The notes: a model not told the origin generated them from the sequence alone. A stretch of 50,676 nt of DNA from an uncultured Methylomonas sp. (GCA_936941155.1 CAKZJE010000080.1:1-50676); one strand, 5' to 3'; counted from the stretch's first letter, positions 1-7,975 are shown. A program made the numbers and translations.

Positions 1-2381
1 TGAATGACTTCTTTTTCTTTGCTTTGCGCTAACGCCTCAATTGCCGCAGAACGTACATTGCTATCATTATCTTTTAACAAAGGAATGATTTGTTGCAGCA
101 CGGCTTTGTCTTTGCTTTGCGCTAACGCATTCTGTGCCGCTTGACGTACTTGCCAATCATTATCTTTTAACAAAGCGATGATTTGTTGAAGCACAGCTTT
201 TTCTTTGCTTTGCGCTAACGCATAAATTGATGCAGAACGTACATTGCTATCATTATCTTTTAACAAAGGAATGATTTGTTGAATGACTTCTTTTTCTTTG
301 CTTTGCGCTAACGCATTAATTGCCGCAGAACGTATACCTGTATCACTATCTTTTAATAATTTAAGGAGCTTATTTTTTGCACTTACTGTGTTGATTTGTT
401 GCAAGCTCTCAATAGCTACATAATTATTATTATCGATATTATCTTTAAATAAGAATAAACGTTCTATAGTTTTCTGAACGCGGACATTGCTGATGGATGG
501 AATTAGTTCGGCAATTAAATCGTTATTATCGGATTTTTGAATAGATTTAAATATTTTATCGGCATTATCAAACAATCCGACGGTGGCATAACCTGCAAAT
601 CTATTAACTAACGGCAATTTCCCAATCTGCACAATTTGACTGCTTTTTAACTCCGCAATCTGTTCAGACTCGAAGCGTTTATCGGCTTCAATATCTTTGC
701 GTTCAAAATCGGATTCATAAATAAAGTGTTGCTGACGGAATATATCCCAACTGCGCAAATCGCCTTGATAAAACTCAACCCGCTCTGAAATTGTTTCATT
801 ACCCAGACGGTTCTGTACAGCCTTATAATTTTCCCAGATATCATAAGCCAAAAACATAGACAAGCCTGACAGCACCATAAAGCCTCCGCTGATAACAAGC
901 TTCTTTTTAAACTGCTTCCTCTTATAAGCGTTATTCCACTGTCGGATATTTTCGACAAAAAAATGATGGTATAAAGAATATCGAATTTTTCCTTGATATT
1001 GTTGGGTGCGCAAAATGGTAAGATTTTGTAACAAATCTAAGGTTTGCTGTAAATTAGCAATATCTTCCCAAATCAAATTGGTTAAGTCATCAACTGAAAA
1101 AGATGCACCTGGCCAAGCCAAAAAATCAAAAGCTTTAGAAGCCAACCTTAGCTGACTATTGCTAAGGTTAGCCATTTTCTCAATAAAACTTTCATTAAAC
1201 TTCTCTAATTGTTGCCGAGTATACCATTGTCCCCATTCAATAATGCTACGAGCAAATATGTCGTGATATAACTCATACCAAAGTTTTCCATTACGTTTTA
1301 AGCGGCGCAGAATAGATGCTTGTTGCAACTGCTCTAAGCAAGATTGCAAATCCTCCATATTTTCAACTAATGAGTCTGCTAATTCTTTTAATGGATAAGA
1401 TATTTTTGCTCCATGTGGACTCACTAACAAAGTGAATGCCTTAGACGCTAATCGTTGCTGCTCTTCACTTAACTTTGCCATTTTGTCATTAAAATAACTC
1501 GCTAAAATTCCCTCCGCTTTACCTAAATTCTGATAATGCTCCAAAGTAATTAACTGCTCAGGTGAATTACAAGCATTTAGCCACAACTGCTGACAAACGA
1601 TTTGTAAATGAGGAGGTTCAACTAAAAGCTGATTTGGCTGCGGCTTATCTATATGCTCTAAATCCAAGCGATCATTGCGCTCTCGCTCTCCCAAATCTTT
1701 TAACAATAACTCAATCAAATCGGCTTGATAGGTAAATCCTACCGCTTTCACTGGCTCAACAATCGCTTGCCGCGCTGCGTCTAACTCTAATTTTTCAATG
1801 CGATAAATCGTATTAAAAATTCCCGCATACCAAGGCTTAAACGCCTCCATTTCCATCGCAAAATCTTCACGCATTGAAAACACAAACGCGGTCGGGGTGT
1901 CAGTATCATGGATTGCAGTGGCAAGCTGGCGAATAAATTCATCGCGCTGCTGACTGAAACGCTGGTAATAAAAAAACTCCTCAAACTGATCCAGCAAAAT
2001 CACCACCGTGCCTGAACCCAGCAAAGCGTGAATCTGCAAAAAATCCACCAATGGCAAACTAAAATCCGCCTGATAATCGGCATTAACTCTTTGTAGCTTA
2101 ATAAAATGCTTCACAATGGTTTTCTTTAAATCCAGCAAGGGATTCAGTGCCCAATCATTGTGATAAATCAAATCCGCCATGCCACTGGCGCGTAAGGCGG
2201 GCATTACACCCGCTTGCAACAAAGAACTTTTGCCGACACCACTCGCCGCCACTAATAGCGTCAAGCGGTGGGCTAAAATTTTGTCGGTTAAAATATGGAT
2301 TTCGTGCTGACGACCAAAAAATTTATCTTTTTCGCTTTCTTGATAAGGGCGCAAACCTAAATAAGGGGAATTTTCACTCAT
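1..2381 (-). CDS. STAND-type NTPase with transmembrane helix and C-terminal HEAT repeats (3' end outside window)
   Basis: The frame is open from ATG 2381 to the left edge, 793 codons, and the C-terminus is missing. The N-terminus carries the YLGLRPYQ...FFGR entry motif typical of the novel-STAND (nSTAND1) family. A P-loop ASGVGKSS lies at about residues 46-53 and a Walker B VVILLDQFEEFF at about 122-134. A winged-helix-like stretch follows (YELYHDIFARSIIEW around residue 380), then one hydrophobic segment at about 494-513 (LVISGGFMVLSGLSMFLAY). From about residue 610 there are HEAT-type helical repeats of 31 residues. STAND NTPases act as signal-sensing switches that oligomerise; here the HEAT array is the likely sensor and the membrane helix suggests inner-membrane anchoring (inference). 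It follows the trypsin-SIR2 gene and the Trypco gene in one operon. Frame continuity was hand-checked over about a dozen stretches. Confidence 0.88.
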   Translation of the reverse strand, partial: MSENSPYLGLRPYQESEKDKFFGRQHEIHILTDKILAHRLTLLVAASGVGKSSLLQAGVMPALRASGMADLIYHNDWALNPLLDLKKTIVKHFIKLQRVNADYQADFSLPLVDFLQIHALLGSGTVVILLDQFEEFFYYQRFSQQRDEFIRQLATAIHDTDTPTAFVFSMREDFAMEMEAFKPWYAGIFNTIYRIEKLELDAARQAIVEPVKAVGFTYQADLIELLLKDLGERERNDRLDLEHIDKPQPNQLLVEPPHLQIVCQQLWLNACNSPEQLITLEHYQNLGKAEGILASYFNDKMAKLSEEQQRLASKAFTLLVSPHGAKISYPLKELADSLVENMEDLQSCLEQLQQASILRRLKRNGKLWYELYHDIFARSIIEWGQWYTRQQLEKFNESFIEKMANLSNSQLRLASKAFDFLAWPGASFSVDDLTNLIWEDIANLQQTLDLLQNLTILRTQQYQGKIRYSLYHHFFVENIRQWNNAYKRKQFKKKLVISGGFMVLSGLSMFLAYDIWENYKAVQNRLGNETISERVEFYQGDLRSWDIFRQQHFIYESDFERKDIEADKRFESEQIAELKSSQIVQIGKLPLVNRFAGYATVGLFDNADKIFKSIQKSDNNDLIAELIPSISNVRVQKTIERLFLFKDNIDNNNYVAIESLQQINTVSAKNKLLKLLKDSDTGIRSAAINALAQSKEKEVIQQIIPLLKDNDSNVRSASIYALAQSKEKAVLQQIIALLKDNDWQVRQAAQNALAQSKDKAVLQQIIPLLKDNDSNVRSAAIEALAQSKEKEVI
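3..350 (-). repeat. 93-bp tandem coding repeats (HEAT units)
   Basis: About four near-identical units with a 93-bp period encode 31-residue HEAT repeats containing LLKDND and ALAQSK. The motif CTTTGCGCTAACGC recurs near positions 21, 114, 207 and 300. The high DNA identity suggests recent unit duplication or homogenisation. The array continues beyond the left edge. Confidence 0.85.
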
Positions 2382-2530
2382 AGCGCAACTCCATGTTGAA
2401 TCTCGTTCCAACGCGCTGCGTTGGAATGCTTTTTCAGACGCGCTGCGTCTCGTATCGCAGCGCGATATAACGTCGTTACCACGCCGCGCGTGGGAACGAG
2501 GAGGTTTGAATAAAGAGGATTTTCACTCAT
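2378..2530 (-). CDS. 50-aa ORF created by a palindromic repeat inserted at an operon junction
   Basis: ATG at 2530 overlaps the TGA of the trypsin-SIR2 gene (ATGA), and the ORF's own TGA overlaps the ATG of the STAND gene (ATGA). The first codons encode MSENPLYS, matching the MSENSPYL start of the STAND protein, so the original start region has been duplicated on either side of a repeat. The interior is translated from a three-hairpin REP-like element with no stop in this frame. It is preceded by the GGAGAG at the 3' end of the upstream gene. No homologous protein is recognised. The peptide may have no function beyond keeping translational coupling across the insertion. Confidence 0.5.
   Translation of the reverse strand: MSENPLYSNLLVPTRGVVTTLYRAAIRDAARLKKHSNAARWNEIQHGVAL
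2402..2500. repeat. Three-hairpin REP-like element, copy 1
   Basis: Three consecutive GC-rich inverted repeats: the first has GTTCCAACGC/GCGTTGGAA arms, the second GACGC/GCGTC arms, and the third ends in CGCGTGGGAACGAG. The same modular arrangement recurs at 6765-6863 and, degenerate, at 50370-50442. It resembles the gtTCCCACGC-type repeats common in gammaproteobacterial intergenic DNA. It stands out against the AT-rich surroundings. Confidence 0.75.
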
Positions 2531-4275
2531 AGCAGCTCTCCAATTTTGGCGACAAACTCGGTCACGCTAAGATTCGGGTAATGAGTGCATTTCATATCTT
2601 CCCAAAACAACTGCTCAAACGAGTTGGGATTGGCTTGAATGACTAAGGGTTTGCTACTGTTATTATCACCGCCGCGCTGCTGTTGTAATACTTTGGCTAT
2701 CAAGCGAGTTTCCCAGCTATCCGGCTGATAACCTAAAAACCACAAATCTTTACTTTTGAGCTTAGTGCCTAAATAAGAGGGGTAACTTTTCTGTAGCAGT
2801 TCTTTAGCTTGATTAAAATAATCTCGCTCTGATAACAACAAGTTATCTAACTCATCAGGATAGCCGCGCAGATAGAAAATTAAAGAAAAACCTTTTTCCA
2901 TTAGCTGTAGGCTCGATAATTTATCACCGCTACAGCACGAAGGAATTTCGTTTTGTTTGGTATTAAATCCCTTCAATAAATAACGCTGGTCTTCTATGTT
3001 GGTGTCTTTATTGATGACAATTGAAATAAAAGAATGTGCACTGTTGCTTAATCGCTGTTCTAACAATGTATCGAAACCAGTAGCAATGACTAAAAAAGGT
3101 TTTTTGAGCTTAGACAGTAACTCATAAAGTTCGATTTCAGGTTGATAATTTGGTGTTACTAATTGTCTTAATTCCTCGATGACTCGATGACGCGGAGCAT
3201 CATTACTGCGTAATTGCGCATATTCACAAACGGCGGCTAATTCAGATGTATTTTCATGCTCAAATCCTGTTAAGGCGACAATCTTTTGCATAAATTCCTG
3301 TGCAGAATTTAATTTTAAATCAAATAGTTTGGGCAGTTCCGTTCCCAAACAAAGACAAACATGCCCATTTTTTAGCGACTCTGCTAATAAGCGATAGTTG
3401 GGGTGCACGTTAATTGGATTCGCTTCTGTTTCTAACGATAAGCAAAAAACACTAAACGTAGCCGCATCAATCTCTTTATTTAAAAAAGATTCACACATCT
3501 GCAAAATAATTTCTGCTTCGTCATCAATGCCTTCTTTTTCAATTTGATTTAAGCGTTTACCTAATTTCAAATAAATTTTGGCAATGTCAGCCATTCGTCC
3601 TAATAACTTGGTTCGGATTTGTGAAAGGCGCGAGTTTGCAGTTAAGCGTTTAAAACTTGGTTGTATATCAATAATATCAGGATATAAACGCAAAACATTA
3701 CTGATACAAACAGCATGACCAGCTTCAGCACCACGCATGTGACTTACAATGCCTATTATTTTGCCTTTATTGTTATAAACAGGTGAGCCGCTGTAACCAG
3801 GAGCTAATTTAGAAAAACCATCTGTTAGCTTGATATTAATATCCCATGCAGACACATTAATCCCTTGAGCATTATTGATTCTGATAGATTCTCCCAGTGT
3901 ACCTACTAGGTTTCGTTGAGCCTGATTTTTACCTTCAAAGCTGCTATAACCACTAATTAAAATTTCGTTACTTGAATTACCAATAATACATTCTTCAAAT
4001 AAAGGTGCATCAAATAAAACTGGCACTTTTAACACAGCTATATCAATTTCATCTCCAGAGCCACACGCCACAAATTCTAACGACTTGTCCAAAAATCCTG
4101 CTATTTTTAGGGTATCCTCAGCAGAGTTTTTACTCTTAATTTGTTCTAGCACATGCGCACAAGTAAGAACATAACTGTAGCTTTGGTCGCGGGCGATAAT
4201 AAAACCTGTGCCAAAAGCTGTATTTTTTGGGTTGCTACTCAAAATCAAAACAATACTATCTTCAAGTTGTGGCAT
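2527..4275 (-). CDS. Trypsin-like serine protease fused to a SIR2-like domain (conflict-system effector)
   Basis: This 582-residue protein has two recognisable parts. Residues 1-200 form a chymotrypsin-fold protease: FGTGFII opening strand, His41 in LTCAHVLE, Asp78 in EIDIAVLKV and the nucleophile Ser162 in GYSGSPV, followed by IIGIVSH. From about 293 onward there is a SIR2-like domain: LCLGTELPKLF resembles the NAD-site strand, EYAQLR the following helix, and VIATGFDTLLEQ replaces the usual TTNYDxxLE. The helical linker 215-285 could be an effector-associated adaptor. There is no signal peptide, so it is probably cytoplasmic. It starts 16 bp after the Trypco-like gene and its stop overlaps the next ORF. 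Inference: the STAND partner senses a threat and this protein cleaves protein, depletes NAD, or both. The SIR2 assignment is weaker than the trypsin one. Confidence 0.85.
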   Translation of the reverse strand: MPQLEDSIVLILSSNPKNTAFGTGFIIARDQSYSYVLTCAHVLEQIKSKNSAEDTLKIAGFLDKSLEFVACGSGDEIDIAVLKVPVLFDAPLFEECIIGNSSNEILISGYSSFEGKNQAQRNLVGTLGESIRINNAQGINVSAWDINIKLTDGFSKLAPGYSGSPVYNNKGKIIGIVSHMRGAEAGHAVCISNVLRLYPDIIDIQPSFKRLTANSRLSQIRTKLLGRMADIAKIYLKLGKRLNQIEKEGIDDEAEIILQMCESFLNKEIDAATFSVFCLSLETEANPINVHPNYRLLAESLKNGHVCLCLGTELPKLFDLKLNSAQEFMQKIVALTGFEHENTSELAAVCEYAQLRSNDAPRHRVIEELRQLVTPNYQPEIELYELLSKLKKPFLVIATGFDTLLEQRLSNSAHSFISIVINKDTNIEDQRYLLKGFNTKQNEIPSCCSGDKLSSLQLMEKGFSLIFYLRGYPDELDNLLLSERDYFNQAKELLQKSYPSYLGTKLKSKDLWFLGYQPDSWETRLIAKVLQQQRGGDNNSSKPLVIQANPNSFEQLFWEDMKCTHYPNLSVTEFVAKIGELL

Positions 4276-4291
4276 GTGCTGTTCTCTACAA

Positions 4292-4621
4292 TTAAGGTTT
4301 AGGCGTTAATTTTAATGTAATACTTAAACTTGCGTTAGATTTACCTTTGGCAATAAAAAAATTTCCCTCGGCTTCCAGTCCTAGCTCTATTCCTACCTCT
4401 ACTTCATTTACGAACATATCTTTATTGAGTTCTTTAAAAACGTTAGTCACAGGCTTGCAAGCTTTAAGCAAAATAGCTTCTATTGAGCTGATACTATTAC
4501 TTACTTGAGATATTTGTAATCCACCACCCGCAATTGGCATTACTTGATCGGCCTGCACATCCACTTCCATCAAAATACCATCTTCTAATTCAACTAACTT
4601 ACTTGCCATCTCATTCACCAT
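4292..4621 (-). CDS. Trypco1-like (CU044_2847 family) small protein
   Basis: A 109-residue protein with LVELEDGILMEVDV near the N-terminus, a central helical stretch and a strand-rich C-terminus (EVEVGIELGLEAEGNFFIAKG...ASLSITLKL). This is the pattern of the trypsin-co-occurring domain 1 family, found beside trypsin and STAND genes in bacterial conflict systems. It is the first gene of the operon; the protease gene starts 16 bp after its stop. An in-frame ATG at 4609 with GGTGA upstream is an equally good start. The molecular role of the family is not established. Confidence 0.78.
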   Translation of the reverse strand: MVNEMASKLVELEDGILMEVDVQADQVMPIAGGGLQISQVSNSISSIEAILLKACKPVTNVFKELNKDMFVNEVEVGIELGLEAEGNFFIAKGKSNASLSITLKLTPKP

Positions 4622-4643
4622 CAGCTGTTTTTTTACAAATAGA

Positions 4644-4672
4644 TGGAGTAAAAAATTCTATTTTTTACTCCA
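4644..4672. terminator. Perfect 13-bp inverted repeat between the IDH gene and the conflict operon
   Basis: Arms TGGAGTAAAAAAT / ATTTTTTACTCCA surround a 3-nt loop. It lies 20 bp past the IDH stop and 23 bp before the Trypco start, both on the minus strand. It may terminate the IDH transcript or act as an operator for the conflict operon. There is no clean U-tract after the stem. Confidence 0.45.
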
Positions 4673-4693
4673 CAATTCAAGGACTGTTAAAAA

Positions 4694-5704
4694 CTATTCC
4701 ATTGCAGCAATAATCGCCTCACCCATTTCAACCGTGCCGGTTTTAGACACGGGATTCAAATCAGGCGTAACAAATTCAGCATCGCTAACCACTTTTTCCA
4801 CCGCCGTTTGAATTTTTTGCGCTGCCGCATGTTCACCCAAATGATGCAACATCATCACACCCGCCATAATCACCGCAGTTGGATTAGCAATATTTTTACC
4901 TGCAATATCCGGCGCACTGCCATGCACCGCTTCAAACAACGCTGCATCTGCACCAATATTTGCGCCCGGAATCAAGCCTAAACCACCCACTAACCCCGCT
5001 GTTAAATCTGACAAAATATCGCCAAACATATTGGTGGTCACAATCACATCAAATTGATACGGATTCATCACCAAGTGCATACAAGTGGCATCCACAATTT
5101 TTTCATCAAACTCAATTTCAGGGTAACGCGCCGCGATTTCTTTCGCCACGTCTAAAAACAAACCGGAACTGAATTTAAGAATATTCGCTTTATGACACGC
5201 CGTGACTTTTTTGCGACCATTATCTTTTGCATACTGAAACGCATACTCAACAATGCGCTCGCAACCTTTACGAGTCACCAGCGCAATACTTTCTGCCATA
5301 TCTTTTTCTTTGGTCAGATAATGCTCAAGCCCCGCATACAAACCCTCGGTATTTTCGCGCACCACCACGATGTCAATATTATCAAAGCGCGTTTGCGCCC
5401 CTTTCCATGTTTTGGCAGGACGTACATTGGCATATAAATCATATTCTTGCCGTAATGCGACATTGATACTTCTAAAACCCTTGCCAACTGGCGTGGTTAA
5501 AGGGCCTTTAAAAGCAATCCGATTTTTTTCAATTGAGGCCAAAGTTGCATCAGGAATTGGCGTGCCATGTTTGTCAAATGCCGCCATGCCAGCGTCTGCT
5601 TCTTCCCAATTTATCTTTGCGCCTGAAGCATTAATAATTTTAACTGCAACTTCCATAATGGAAGGACCGATACCATCACCTTTAATTAACGTAACGTTGT
5701 GCAT
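4694..5704 (-). CDS. NAD-dependent isocitrate dehydrogenase
   Basis: A 336-residue beta-decarboxylating dehydrogenase with LIKGDGIGPSIM at the N-terminus. The substrate region GKGFRSINVALRQEYDLYAN has the Ser of isocitrate enzymes. VVRENTEGLYAG and the metal-binding NMFGDILSDL are present. The cofactor loop reads HGSAPDIAGK: Asp-Ile at this point is typical of NAD-specific IDH, where NADP enzymes have Lys-Tyr. It converts isocitrate to 2-oxoglutarate, CO2 and NADH, which fits the short homo-oligomeric NAD-IDHs of methanotrophs. The start ATG is directly supported by the usual M(x)NVTLIKGDGIG beginning. It is divergent from mtdB across 140 bp. Isopropylmalate or homoisocitrate dehydrogenase is possible but less likely. 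Confidence 0.88.
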   Translation of the reverse strand: MHNVTLIKGDGIGPSIMEVAVKIINASGAKINWEEADAGMAAFDKHGTPIPDATLASIEKNRIAFKGPLTTPVGKGFRSINVALRQEYDLYANVRPAKTWKGAQTRFDNIDIVVVRENTEGLYAGLEHYLTKEKDMAESIALVTRKGCERIVEYAFQYAKDNGRKKVTACHKANILKFSSGLFLDVAKEIAARYPEIEFDEKIVDATCMHLVMNPYQFDVIVTTNMFGDILSDLTAGLVGGLGLIPGANIGADAALFEAVHGSAPDIAGKNIANPTAVIMAGVMMLHHLGEHAAAQKIQTAVEKVVSDAEFVTPDLNPVSKTGTVEMGEAIIAAME

Positions 5705-5844
5705 TGTTCACTCTTTCGTTTATTGGAAAACTTCAGAATAATACACAGATTCACACAAGTTTAAAAATACTATACGTTTTAAGTCTGTTACACCTTCAGG
5801 TTTTCTTTTATACTTGCCTGTTACTTTTACTTACAGGAGATATC

Positions 5845-6756
5845 ATGGAAAAGCCATTTATTTTACACATGCTGACCACTGCTAAAAATTTAAGCCCGTT
5901 TGATGTCAACATGGCACTCGATGCAGGCTGGGTTTCGGCAATACCTTATACAAATGTTGAGCCGAGTGAAATTCAAGGGCTAGTACAGGATGCTATTTTC
6001 TCGCGTAGTCTGAAAAGTTTGAAAAAAACGGGGATTTTTATCGGTGGACGCGATACCAAACAAGCGATGGATATGCTAAAAGCTGCACGCCATGCAATGG
6101 TGCCACCTTTTGAAGTCTCTGTGTTTGCTGACCCTAGCGGTGCGTTTACGACAGCGGCTGGCATGGTGGCAGCGGTAGAAAAAGAATTAGAAGAAAAATT
6201 TAACACCACATTAGCGGGCAAAAATATTTTGGCATTAGGCGGCACAGGCCCTGTTGGACAAGCCGCAGCGGTGATTGCAGCGCAAGCCGGCGCAAATGTA
6301 CGCATTATCGGCAGACAACTTGAAAAAGCGCAAGCGGTTGCAGATTTGTGTAATTCAGAATTTGGTGATGGCAAAATTACCATCACTGCGGGCGCAGATG
6401 CGGACAAAGGCGAATATATAAAAACGGCGGATGCAGTGTTTGCAACAGGCGCGGCTGGGATTGAATTGTTAAGTGCTGCGTTGATTGCCAGCGCACCACA
6501 GTTAAAAGTGGCTGCTGATGTGAATGCTGTGCCACCTGCGGGTATTGCTGGTGTGAGTGCATTTGATAACGGCACAGCGATTGCGGGCTCAGCCAGCGGT
6601 GCAGTGGGAATCGGCGCGTTAGCGATAGGTAATGTGAAATACAAAACCCAAAATCAATTGCTGAAAAAAATGCTGGAAAGTGAAGAGCCTGTTTATCTGC
6701 ATTTTGAACATGCGTTTGAAGTTGCCCGCGCTCACATTAAATCATCAGCTAAATAG
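5845..6756 (+). CDS. mtdB: Methylene-tetrahydromethanopterin dehydrogenase, copy 1
   Basis: Start ATG 5845 follows ACAGGAGATATC, giving 303 residues; a longer in-frame extension upstream has no homology. The N-terminal catalytic domain shows SPFDVNMALDAG, DAIFSRS, FIGGRD and VPPFEVSVFADPSGAF, all family hallmarks. The Rossmann fold has GGTGPVG at 132-138, and the second strand ends in IIGRQ, where Arg157 could bind the 2'-phosphate of NADP. The enzyme oxidises methylene-H4MPT to methenyl-H4MPT in formaldehyde oxidation. It is the first of two tandem paralogues and is divergent from the NAD-IDH gene. The C-terminal sequence LHFEHAFEVARAH is intact. Confidence 0.93.
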   Translation: MEKPFILHMLTTAKNLSPFDVNMALDAGWVSAIPYTNVEPSEIQGLVQDAIFSRSLKSLKKTGIFIGGRDTKQAMDMLKAARHAMVPPFEVSVFADPSGAFTTAAGMVAAVEKELEEKFNTTLAGKNILALGGTGPVGQAAAVIAAQAGANVRIIGRQLEKAQAVADLCNSEFGDGKITITAGADADKGEYIKTADAVFATGAAGIELLSAALIASAPQLKVAADVNAVPPAGIAGVSAFDNGTAIAGSASGAVGIGALAIGNVKYKTQNQLLKKMLESEEPVYLHFEHAFEVARAHIKSSAK

Positions 6757-6764
6757 TTTTCCAC

Positions 6765-6863
6765 ATCGTTCCCGCTATGTGCGGGAACACAGCCTGTGTC
6801 GCAACAGCGGCACGAGACGCAGAGCGTCCAGAAAGGCATTCCTGTGCAACGCATAGGAACGAT
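6765..6863. repeat. Three-hairpin REP-like element, copy 2
   Basis: TCGTTCCCGC/GCGGGAAC, GAGACGC/GAGCGTC and GGCATTCCT...AGGAACGAT hairpins lie between the two mtdB genes. The modular layout is the same as at 2402-2500. Confidence 0.7.
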
Positions 6864-6894
6864 ACAAAATCTTATACAAAACAGGAATCAGATA

Positions 6895-7794
6895 GTGAAA
6901 AAAAGTATTTTACACATGCTTGACCCTACGCCTAATAATAGTCCGTTTGATATTAACATGGCACTAGACGCAGGTTTTGATGTGTTAATGCCCTACTCGA
7001 ATGTTAAATTAGAAAACGTTCATCGCCTTACTCAAGATGCTATTTTCTCGCGTAGCCCCAAAGGAATTAAAAAAACCGCGTTGTTTATTGGTGGGCGTGA
7101 TATAGGTTTGGCAATGGATATGCTTAAAACATGCAAACAGGCGATGGTTCCACCATTTGAAGTGTCAGTGCTTGCAGACCCCAGTGGTGCGTTTACCACT
7201 GCCGCAGCATTGGTCGCTTGTGTGGAAAAAGTTCTTAAAGAGCAGCATGGCAAAGAGTTAAAAGACTGCAAAGCGGTGGTTTTTGGTGGCACAGGGCCTG
7301 TGGGAGTCGTTACCGGCGTAATCGCATCCTTAGCGGGAGCTGACACCACCTTGATTGACCATTTGTCGAATGCAACCGCCAATGATTTGGCAAAACAATA
7401 CAATCGTAGCTTAGGCTGTTCTTTAAAAGGAGCGGCGACCAATTTTGATTTAGATAAAATTAATTTGATTGCTGATGCTGATATTGTGTTTTGCACTGCC
7501 AAAGCGGGGATTCAAGTCTTAGGTGCAGACATTTTAAAAGAAGCGAAACAATTGAAAGTCGCAGGTGATGTCAACGCTGTGCCGCCGTTAGGGATTGAAG
7601 GCATTGGAATTAAGGATTTTGGCGCACCTTTGTTACACGCAGCAACAGAAAAAACTTTTGGCGTAGGCGCATTAGCGGTTGGAAATATTAAATATCGGGT
7701 GCAGCAGGAATTATTAGCATCGTTATTAGGCTCGGAAAAGCCTGTTTATTTGGATTTTAGGGACGCATTTAATAAAGCAAGAGAAGTTGTATAG
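6895..7794 (+). CDS. Methylene-tetrahydromethanopterin dehydrogenase, diverged tandem paralogue
   Basis: The start is taken at GTG 6895, with AGGAATCAG upstream, because KKSILHML aligns with the EKPFILHML start of the first copy. A longer frame from 6796 only translates the REP-like repeat. The 299-residue protein keeps SPFDINMALDAG, DAIFSRS, FIGGRD, VPPFEVSVLADPSGAF and GGTGPVG (131-137), but is only about half identical to copy 1. At the end of the second Rossmann strand it has LIDHL where copy 1 has IIGRQ. An acidic residue there usually favours NAD over NADP (inference). It could be an NAD-linked MtdB or an MtdC-like enzyme. A strong terminator follows. Confidence 0.85.
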   Translation: MKKSILHMLDPTPNNSPFDINMALDAGFDVLMPYSNVKLENVHRLTQDAIFSRSPKGIKKTALFIGGRDIGLAMDMLKTCKQAMVPPFEVSVLADPSGAFTTAAALVACVEKVLKEQHGKELKDCKAVVFGGTGPVGVVTGVIASLAGADTTLIDHLSNATANDLAKQYNRSLGCSLKGAATNFDLDKINLIADADIVFCTAKAGIQVLGADILKEAKQLKVAGDVNAVPPLGIEGIGIKDFGAPLLHAATEKTFGVGALAVGNIKYRVQQELLASLLGSEKPVYLDFRDAFNKAREVV

Positions 7795-7809
7795 TTTGCA
7801 CTTTTTTTA

Positions 7810-7848
7810 AAACGCTGACAGATTGTCCTGCTGTCAGCGTTTTTTTTT
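7810..7848 (+). terminator. Rho-independent terminator after mtdB pair
   Basis: A perfect 12-bp stem AAACGCTGACAG / CTGTCAGCGTTT with a 9-nt loop is followed by a run of T residues. It ends the mtdB transcript. Confidence 0.9.
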
Positions 7849-7897
7849 GCGCTATGAAAAAGTGAATCGAGAAAATAGTTAAAGTTCTCAGGTATAA

Positions 7898-7930
7898 AAA
7901 CCTTCCAGGTCTTCGAGACCTGGAAGGTTT
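7898..7930. repeat. Perfect 15-bp inverted repeat (CCTTCCAGGT type)
   Basis: Arms AAACCTTCCAGGTCT / AGACCTGGAAGGTTT surround a TCG loop. It is related in form to the palindromes at 19019-19051 and within pabC at 47832-47860. It is a dispersed intergenic element rather than a terminator, as there is no T-tract. Confidence 0.75.
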
Positions 7931-7940
7931 AGGCGATAAA

Positions 7941-7975
7941 AATTTTCAAGACGACCAGTCGTCTTAAAAAAATTT
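7941..7975. repeat. GACGAC-N2-GTCGTC palindrome, copy 1
   Basis: AAGACGACCAGTCGTCTT core flanked by AATTTTC and AAAAAAATTTC. Other copies are at 34081, 38933 and 50185. It lies upstream of the Sel1 gene. It could be a dispersed palindrome or a TetR-type operator; the choice cannot be made from sequence. Confidence 0.75.

Noticed and set aside
1-350. 93-bp repeated DNA that could suggest a CRISPR array or minisatellite
   Set aside because: The units are contiguous, in frame and encode HEAT repeats; there are no unique spacers.
5973-6644. 223-codon antisense frame inside mtdB copy 1 (and similar long antisense frames in mtdB copy 2 and the RTX gene)
   Set aside because: Ala/Pro-rich shadow of well-conserved sense genes with no ribosome site.
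6796-6894. Longer N-terminus for mtdB copy 2
   Set aside because: It is only a translation of the REP-like element; GTG 6895 aligns with the paralogue's start.
7941-7975. Firm call of a TetR operator
   Set aside because: The palindromes are not consistently at promoters and no TetR gene is in the window.
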